Positions 17,301 through 26,400 of a stretch of DNA of 64,000 nucleotides are shown here, one piece after another; the first letter of the stretch is position 1; each line of letters opens with the position of its first letter. The notes beneath the pieces are model-generated. The model had not been told where the DNA came from. It saw nothing but the letters and a program-made list of their open reading frames with translations, and ran no database searches. This DNA is from Stichopus chloronotus (taxonomy: Eukaryota > Echinodermata > Holothuroidea > Aspidochirotida > Stichopodidae). Where the stretch lies: contig CM037832.1 in assembly GCA_021234535.1 (NCBI GenBank), forward strand, positions 8,873,575 through 8,937,574. Direction: 5' to 3'. Made by a program: the position numbers and the translations under genes.

Positions 17301-20300
17301 AGTTCCCACCTCATCATTTCCCGAGTTAGATGGAACTGTTGCTTCTTGAACATTTGGGTAAACTTGTTGTATTGGGAAATTTCAGTTGCGTTCCTGAAGT
17401 TGAAGACAAAATCTTCCTGCTTGACAGCATTCCAGACGCTGACAATTCTCTTCTCGAAGTCTGATAGTTTCTGTGACCGATCAGTCCTTTTAATTTCCTT
17501 CAAAAGAGCAGACTTTAATTTTAGGACGGTTTCACTGTAATCCTGATTGGGGGAGGCCATAGAACCTCTCCAAAGGCTAGGGATATACTGAACGTTGTCA
17601 TTGTCATTGTCGATGTTAACGATGTTAAAGCAATCTGAAAACTGTCTGTATTGATCATCTTTTCCTTCTTCCGCAGCGGCGGTTATCACGGCTTGGTCAA
17701 GTCGTTGGAGTATACTTTGAGTACTACTCTCGTTGCGGTATTGGGCAGTGACGTCAGCTACAAATTGTTGTATAAGATAGCATGATGAGCTTAAGTGAAC
17801 CTCTTTCATTCTTATAAATGCATGAGCAGAGATTTGAAGAATATTAGACAGGTCCTCTCCTACGGTTTGTCCACCAATATTGATAAGAGTCATATCAGAA
17901 ATACACAGTGCGAATGTCGCCAGTTCATTGTCCTCACTTTTCTTTTCAGCGATGGCTTTTTCCGGTGCTTTTAAACCCTCGGTATCTATAATGGCAATAT
18001 ATTCACAACCAATTTCACTCTTAAGATATCCAGAAATTGGAAGCAACTGCATAAACACTCCTCTAGTACACCGACCTGCACTCACAGCAAATCGAACGCC
18101 AAACATACTATTCAGAAGAGTAGACTTTCCACTGCTTTGAATTCCAATAACGGAAATGATATATACAGAAGCGTCACCGGTTATTTCACGAACTGCCGCT
18201 AACACTCCCTTTACCCACTTCACTGGTACATGACATGCGTCGCCATCAAAAATTTCCAAAGGATAGCCAGTGAGTAACATTGTAGCAGCTATGTGAGTCA
18301 GAGATTTAACTTCAAAGTTCGGCCTTGAGAACCGTGCCGTTTGAGAGTCATCGCTGTGAAAGCATTCGTAGATTTGTCCAAATTCTCTCACAAAATGTTC
18401 AAACCCAAGAGAAGAAGCATCGAAAAGCTTGTTTTTCTCCGTGAGAGTGTTCTGAAGAGTGATCTCCTCGGATTTCAAGTGCTTCAAAGATACCTCCATC
18501 GAATCCTTTTCTTGAAATGTTAATAAAGATCCATTCATCTGTCGTTGAAGATGAGTGATCCTCGAAGCTGTATCCCTTAGGGCATCTCTGATCCCCTTAA
18601 GTTCATCCAGAAGGGGTCGCAAATACGCAAGAGATATCTTATTGAGAAAGTGCTGAAGCCAAAAAATTAAATATTGCTTGTAATCATCAGATTTGTTTAA
18701 CAGTTCTTGATAAAGGACGTGTATCTCTTCAGACATTCCAATTTCCCTTTGACTTTGTCTTTGCTTATTTTTGGCGGCATGCAATCTAGCTAGATCCCTT
18801 TCTACATTGCCCTGTGCACCTTTCCAACTTCGATCTTTATCAAGTTGAGACCACTTCTGCCACAGGACTTGTAATGGAAGTGCCTTCAATTTGTATTGTT
18901 TGGGGTCATCACTGCATGTGTGCAAAATGTTTTCAGCCATTGTCTTCGCATTTGAGCACTCTTCCTGTAGCATATCAACTAAAACGCTTTTGTTTCTGAA
19001 GCATGATACTACCGCCTCGAGTGTGGCCGGGGATTTCTTTCGCTCCTTCAAAAAGTTCTTTATCTGTTCCGAAATCTGTTCGCACATATCTATCTGTGAA
19101 GTCTTTGATGCATCTAAAACGATTGCTCCGATACCTCTGACAGACTGCATCACATTATTATCTTCCTCCCATAGTGGTACTAACGTTTCACTGGGAGATA
19201 CCACTACAAGGACGTGAGTCTTTTTCATGGCATTCTCGAGTTTGGACAACATTCTGTGAACATCTCGTTTGCTGACAAACACTATTAGGAATGATGTGTA
19301 ATCAAGGACAAATTCCATTTGTGGCGGAAGCTCTAATGCGTCTCCGCGGAGATTGAGGAAGCAAACCGCCTTGTCAATGGAATGCTTTCCTTTTACTCCT
19401 GTCCCTGGTAGGTACCACAACGCCTCCAGCGTGCCTGCAGATAGGGTGGATGGAGTAACTTCTTGTTCTCTGCTAACAAAATGAGGGTGTTCATCGTTAC
19501 CTTGGACAGACCCTAGAACTTTGTTCAAAATATGTGATTTTGAGCAGCTAGGATTCCCAAACCGGACAGCTGCCACAGCTGGAAAAGGAAAACTCGAGAC
19601 ATTAACTTCGTGAACTAATGTTGTGGTTGGGTCCCTCCAAGCTTTTGATATTTTCTGTATTCCCCATAGCAAACATGAAATGTTTCCTCTTATGTCTTCT
19701 GGTAGAATGAGAGGAACAGCCAACTGACATGCAGATAGCTTTGACAAAATTTCCTGTTGAAGGAAAGGGTCACTGTGCATTAAGATAGCATTCACAATAT
19801 CTCTACTACTAAGTTTAAGTGTGTCCTTAGATTCATTGCAATTATTTGAAAGAACTGCACTTTGTGATGGTACATTATATCCCTTCGAGGTATGTTCTAC
19901 TTCTTTGAAGAGACGCATTGCACGATAGTCATATGATATCAATCGGTTTAAAAAAGCCATGACAACAGTTTTAGAGGACAATGAATCCTCGAACAAGTGA
20001 AATCTGTCAAGGGTCATACTGGTTGTAACGGTGAATCTTTTACCATCTTGATTGGGAATACCTAGAGAGTAAAGAACCGACAATTTATCTTCCTTTGAAA
20101 TGCATACTTGTCCTCCGCGTTGAGTATTTCTTGGATTAGGAGTGAAGGAATTCTTTGGTCTTGAAGATGACAACGTCACCATTTCTCGTTGGGGTGGTAT
20201 ATGCTGTGCTTGTTGAGGGAAACATTTACTGGTTTTTACTGGTGTTACATTTACTGGAAGAACCGACAATGTATCTTCCTTTGAAATGGATACTTGTCCT

Positions 20301-20430
20301 CCGCGATGAGTATTTCTTGGATTAAGAGCGAAGGAATTCTTTGGTCTTGAAGATGATAACGTCACCATTTCTAGTCGGGGTGATATATGCTGCGCTGATC
20401 GAGGGAAACATTTACTGGTAGACGTGATTC
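14339..20430 (-). CDS. VLIG-type GTPase, large terminal exon (GTPase and C-terminal module)
   Basis: A single uninterrupted 6092-nt exon. The frame stays open upstream to a Met at 20516-20518, but a pyrimidine-rich acceptor ending in AG at 20431-20432 joins exactly in frame to the previous exon, so I place the exon start at 20430. Seen in order: a 62-codon tandem duplication; a GVIN1/URGCP-type region with FPFPAVAAVRFG and SCSKSHILNKVLG, then ALWYLPGTG; coiled-coil-like stretches; P-loop GIQSSGKS at 18145-18122; G2-like GRCTRGVFM; G3 DTEGL at 17986-17972; the family block IPSLWRG...ASPNQDYS near 17590-17545 in place of a classical NKxD motif; then about 900 residues of mainly helical sequence. 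The tail has CGTQCPFCKTLC with nearby His residues (about 14760-14690) and DYPDWDIKP...YWKW, diagnostic of the family C terminus. No frameshift or internal stop is seen, so it looks functional. Large intron-poor exons are typical of VLIG genes. Confidence 0.95.
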
Positions 20431-23400
20431 CTATAAACGAAATGAAGAAAAAGTAACTTATTACAGAACAGTATAAGGGATGCAGCAATGCATTGCAATT
20501 TTGATGAATACATAACACATTTTGAAAGGATGACTGATTACGAATAAAATGTGTCCTTTGGATACATTTTCTACTCCACTTGATGAGACTCCTAACTCTT
20601 TAAGGCTGTTACGAGTTCATTCTCTCTTTCGGATTACATATTACCACAACAGGGAGAAAGTAAACCATATTATGTCCTTAACATCTAACACAGTTCTTTG
20701 GGGAGGTTCTGCTCAATGGAGGATTTGCTAATTCAGTGGTTCTGCATTTTGGACAGAAAATGCTAAAACAGTGGCGGTCGTATATCAGTTTGATAAGTTT
20801 GACATCTGACCATATACCTACACCGCCTTTGATGTTGTGAAACATCTATGAAGAATATTTAAGAAGAACAGACACTCCATGATTATATGGTCTACTATAG
20901 GGCAATAGGATCATTAGTGTTTAACCCATTGTGATCCCAATGTCCTCTCACCTTAATTTAACCAAAATAATGAATATCATCTACTGAATAGGAACACTCA
21001 ACACGCTAAACTTAAAAAGGTATCCATGCTCCTCCTCTTGAGATATGTCTTTCAGAAGACTTTCATTCTTTAAGTTCTGGTACACCTGAGATGACATTTG
21101 ACTTCCACCAAAATATGAGGACAAGTCTGCTACATAAAATGGCACATCACAATTCACCAGCATACCCAAATATGAAAAGAATTCAATTATTCTATCTTGA
21201 AATATATTGATTAGAACATTTTCGAGTTTTGAATTCCTGCGACCTCTGATGATGTTTACCTTACAACACGAAATAGGTTTCTTTTTATTATGGAACACCC
21301 GCATGCCTACTGTAGTATAATAATTATCACTGTTGACATTTTTCGAGCTACGTTGGTAACAATGTTCTGAACAATTTGCACTAGGGATCTCAGATAACCT
21401 TTTATTTCCACTTCAGACAACAGTATCTATCTACTCAATACGTTCTTCAGCAGTTGACCCGCCCATCATTCCTGACTTTCTGCCGTGAGATATTGTGTGA
21501 ACTATTGTTTTAATTACATGACCTCTGGTGACTTCACATTTCCGGTGTTAACTCGAGTTTACTACCGTTTTCTTTATTCCTTTCAGTTAGTCAGTCAAGA
21601 CTGAAATACAGTAGAAATGAAATGGCCACACACTTTTACGCCGAAGGATTTCGCAGTAATTACCGGATTTGCATATAGAGTTTATGATTCTGATTGGTGA
21701 ATGTCGATTAGACCTCGTGACTCTCAACCTTTGATCGTGGGCTTAGCTCTCTCCAGCCCCGAGGCTCCGGGCAGTTAATCTTGCTGTTGAACTGTAGGTC
21801 CGTTTGTCACTATGTGGGATTGTGTCGTCGTGCTGTGTTTTTGCTCTCTGTCAACGTCAATTTCAATCGTCAACTGATATTTTTATATTATTCGTGTGTG
21901 CCAATCGAATCATCAAAATAAAAGGAACTCTAATCGACAATGCAAACTTATTAGATCTTTTCTCTGGATCTCCTATTCTGTTCTCTCTCTGCTATATGTG
22001 GAACTTTCTGTAACGTAACGTTTAAGATGTGCGCGGCTTGGCAGTCATACCACGACTGTAAACATCCAAAATGCTAACCCTACGTAACAATATGTCCAGC
22101 CCCCAAACTATGTATGAAGAACATCCATCATTTTCGTTTTCCCACCACTGATGACATTACAGTAGATGATGTTTGATCTCCAGTAACAATGTTTTTTCCC
22201 TCAGTATAGCCAACCTACATAGCAAGTATGAAAGTATTCATCATACGTAACTTGAAATATTATGTCCACAAATATTTTCAGAGTTTAACCTCTGTTGACC
22301 AGATGAACTTTGACTTCCACTACAAGCGATAAGTTCCTTCCTCTTAGTGTAAGTATCAAGAATGAACATGTCCATCATTCCTAACTTGAGATATTGTTTG
22401 CACAACGTTTTCAGTGTTTGATCTCTATTGACCCCAGATGAACTTTGGTTTTCACCAGAAAATTCAGTTCAGTGAAAGATTTCTCCTCTCAGTATTATTA
22501 AAACATATATCAAGTATGGAAAGCATTCATCATCCCGTAAATTGAGATATTGCAAGCACAAATGTTGGTCTGTGACTTGGTCTGGGACCTCTACTGAGCT
22601 TACATGATCTTTGACCAGCACTATACGCAATAGATTTTATCCTCTCAGTATTAGAAGCTAATTGATTTGACGATTCAAAATTAAGTTTAATTATAAAATA
22701 GAGATACAAAATTAAATTTAATTAATGCTACTTCTTATGACCTATAAAAAAAAAAAAGTGAAGATACAGTAAGCTGTGTATTTGGCTCAAATGTATTTCC
22801 TTGTTTTATTCGGCGTTACCAGATCAATATCATTTACCGTCGGGGCCTCACCTAAGTCAACTAAACTTTATACAAGTAGTTCCCTCAGAACAGTACTTTG
22901 ACCGAAGGTTCGTGACCCCAAACACACCTTACCAAAAAGGGTTACTTCATCGAGATTTCACCGTGGCTTCGCCAAGAAGGGATCTCTTCACCGCAAGACT
23001 TTTCAGTACTTCACTTTTCAGAGACTTTACAAAACTTGGGGACAGAGGTAATATTACTTCGAAGAAAGGGGTCTTCCTTAAAAGTAATATCACCGCAAGC
23101 AGACAATTAGTTTGCGAGAAGATCCATTTATGGAGACTGGTCGCGAACACTTCACATTGAAGGAATGTTGCTTCGCGAGAAGATTTTCTCTTGCGACTAT
23201 GGTCACGAACACTTCACTGGAAGTTCACGCCTCTTTACAATTGGCCTTCCCCAACTCTATTTCTCCATTCTTGTAATTTGATACTCCAGTCAGGGAAGTG
23301 GCGATCGGGGGCTATGGAGGTGTCCCCCTCAAAAAAAAAAAAAATCTGCCAGAGGGACGATAGTCGGAATACCATATCATATCTCAGTCTATCACCTTTA

Positions 23401-26400
23401 ATGGCACCGATGCCTACTACTTCGCGAGATTGTATCTAATGTGAAGTGGTAATTGAAAAAGTTCTCTGTAAATCTGAAATGCAAGTTGGCGCTTCTCATA
23501 TTAAAGTGTAGAAGCGTCGACTGTTTAATTAGAATAGATCAATGCATACAAAACTAATATTATGACAACTTAATTAAATAAGAAGATTCCCTAAATATCC
23601 AGATATAGTTTCCTTTTCATTTTTTAACCTACAGCCTGTAATTTTGTCCTTAAGCGACACAGAGCGACAAATGGCGGAATATTTACTTTCCCATGATTGT
23701 AGTGATGGGTCCTTTCCTGTGGTACTGTTCATGTCGCAGGCGACAAAGTCCACTTTGTTTGCTCTCTTATCATGTATAAGACTCACAGAAATGTCAAGAA
23801 CATATAAAAAGCCGATTACTGGGACCTTGGCGGTTTAAAACCTTACTGCACTGCTTTGTATATCTATCGAAAGAGCATCTCCCTTGTGTAATCAACACAG
23901 TTTTAAAGTTCAAATTGTTCCTAACTTGCTCTACTAGGCCTATGTGCACAAGATGCTAAGTATTTAAATTCAGGTAACCTAATGTTGCATTCTATCGCCA
24001 CAAAATTAAAGATTTATTTCGATCAGTATCCCCAGTTACCCACAGGTCAAGTATAAAAATGTCCATCGTTCCACTCCTCCAGCAAAAGCAATAGCGTTCT
24101 TTCATTGCGTATGGTATATACACATACCATTTATGACTTCAGTCCAAGCTTCTCTCGTAGGACATCATGTTTACAGGGTTCTACAATTTACACTTTTCCT
24201 GACCTAGGATGACCTTGATATACACCAAACACGATATCTTTTTTTTTCTTAATATCTTACATACACATATCAACTATGTCAGTCCATAAGTTTCTCTACT
24301 TTTTCACTATATGGGCCATTCTGACCCCAAATGACCTTTGACCTCCACAAAACTTGAATCCAATAGGTTCTTGCACTCAGTGTGGTATGTCTACATAGTT
24401 TTAAAAGTAACATCTGTCTTAAAGCTACCCTTCTTGAGTATCGTGTCTACAAGTTAGGCATAACAAACGTGCAAGCACATAACATATGCAAGACATTGTG
24501 CATACATACACACTCAATCATGACCGCATTGGTTTCTAGTATATCGAAACCAATAAGACCAAAAGAAATTCAATTAGTCTACTGCATGTTAAGTTACATC
24601 CTCACATGACCTTTGGTATTTACTACCATGAATGTCTTAATACCCCTACTCTAAATCTGATTATACCAAAATGGGTCCAGCCAGAGAGAATAACGACTTT
24701 GACAAATCTTTAACATGCTGACCAATCGTGTGGAAAAATGGCCTTTAAAAATCATAAAAATGTAAACCATCGGATTCATTACAAAGATACCTGTTTGGAA
24801 ACTAACCTTGAGTTTTTGAAATCTCTGTTGCAGTTGAAGACTGGTACTCCAGAACTAGATCCAATGCTTCATCTACCTCCAGTATTTCCAAAAGCTCCAC
24901 CAAATTGTTTACGTCAGTCTCTGTCACCCTGCCCTCTTTTTCCCATCTGGCCATTAGATGATAAAGGGGTCGTTTTAGGTCATCCACTCTCAGCACAAAG
25001 TCAGGATCTTGATCTGTCAGTTGGGCAAGGTCTATAACGGTTGCATGATCCAACAACTTTTCAAGCCCATTCACCATCAGTCGAAAAGGTTTGATAGCAA
25101 ACGATTTCTTTTTAGGGCTATCTTGGATTTTATCTTGAATGGAAGGAAAACATAAATAATGACTTTATTGTCAAGTGTTAGTGTATTACTTGTTTGTATT
25201 TCAGACCATTGTTTCTGGGGAATGAAGTTCATTACTGATGTAAATATGGAATGGAAAAATGATATCAAGAGTTCAATACTATTTCCACATTAATCCAAAC
25301 TAAGTTATATATGAAAAGGCAAAGTGAGAGAGAGAGAGCAACAACTATATAAGGTACAAAGCCATGCCATGTATAGACTATTCTTCTCTGTAAATCATTA
25401 CCTTATATTTTAAATTCACCACATTTCAAATGGATCCAACACAACTGCTTGTCAGTCGCAAAATCACTTGTGTATAAACACACATCAGGCTGCATTGTCG
25501 ACAAGAACAACAGTTACCATAGTTTGACTTACAACACTGTAATTTTCAAAACATTGTTCGCTGCAATTATGTTCGTGACCTCAGCGCACATATAGATTCA
25601 CATCTCCAAAATACTTACAGACAGAAACTGCGGTAGTTTGCGGAGTTCCTTTAGCACCTTGACCAAGCGCTAAAGTGCTTTCTTCAACGGCATGCGGAAT
25701 TGTACTATCTCTGTCTTCTTTTACGCTATAGTCGTCTTCAGAATAACGTCGTGTCCGAGAAATGTCATGTTGCTGGTTGTTTTCTTCTTCAATGCCTGTG
25801 CAAGAATTACTTATACTTGTTACGATACTTGTTACGAAAGTTTAATAAAACCTTTAGTTAAAGGGTGAAATGGTCGATGCTGCTTTTGCACCACACATCT
25901 TTTCATAAAATGCATGTGTGAAAACTGCATGTTTAAAAATCTCTTAAAATTACTTTAAGAGAAACTGTTAAATATGTATAAGAAATACTATTTGCTTTTT
26001 AGAACAGTTTACAGACTACTACGTTGTAAACACAAAGGTTTCTGAGAGTTTGCACAACAGAACGACTGATGTAAAACATGGATAACACCCTTTCCACCGT
26101 TTTGCGAACGGCCTTTCCGTATGAAAATCTTAACCCTTCACTTTCGGTATTCTGAAATTTTAAAATACATTGTAGTGGGCTTTGGCTTCTATTTTTTCTG
26201 ATAAAGGGATGGAATATTGAAATTCGGTTGACAATATTGCAAATCTGGAGGTTACTACCGCATGATTACAAACTGGTTTGTTTGATGTCCCAATAAAAAG
26301 AAAGCTACAGGTGGTAACACGTCGAGCTGTTCTGTACAACTCTGCATATTTATCACTAAATGGGTTTGTGTGCGTGTGCCGTACTACTGCTGTGTTGCAC

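Larger units (their letters stand above)
20431..24806 (-). other. last intron of the VLIG gene, with repeats
   Basis: A 4.4-kb intron between the helical-domain exon and the large exon, with donor GTTAGT at its 5' end (minus strand) and a TTTATAG acceptor. It holds a 107-codon open frame (20981-21304, minus), the diverged tandem repeat family at 21430-22660 and 24010-24650, a Gly/Arg-free imperfect tandem repeat near 23110-23240 (two copies of GCGAGAAGAT...GGTC(G/A)CGAACACTTCAC), and otherwise nothing recognisable. Confidence 0.75.

Noticed and set aside
20431..20518. Met at 20516-20518 as the start of the giant GTPase
   Set aside because: The residues before 20430 (hydrophobic, FFFISF-like) are the reading of a polypyrimidine tract and acceptor. 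The acceptor joins exactly in frame to the 24807-25133 exon, so this Met is intronic.
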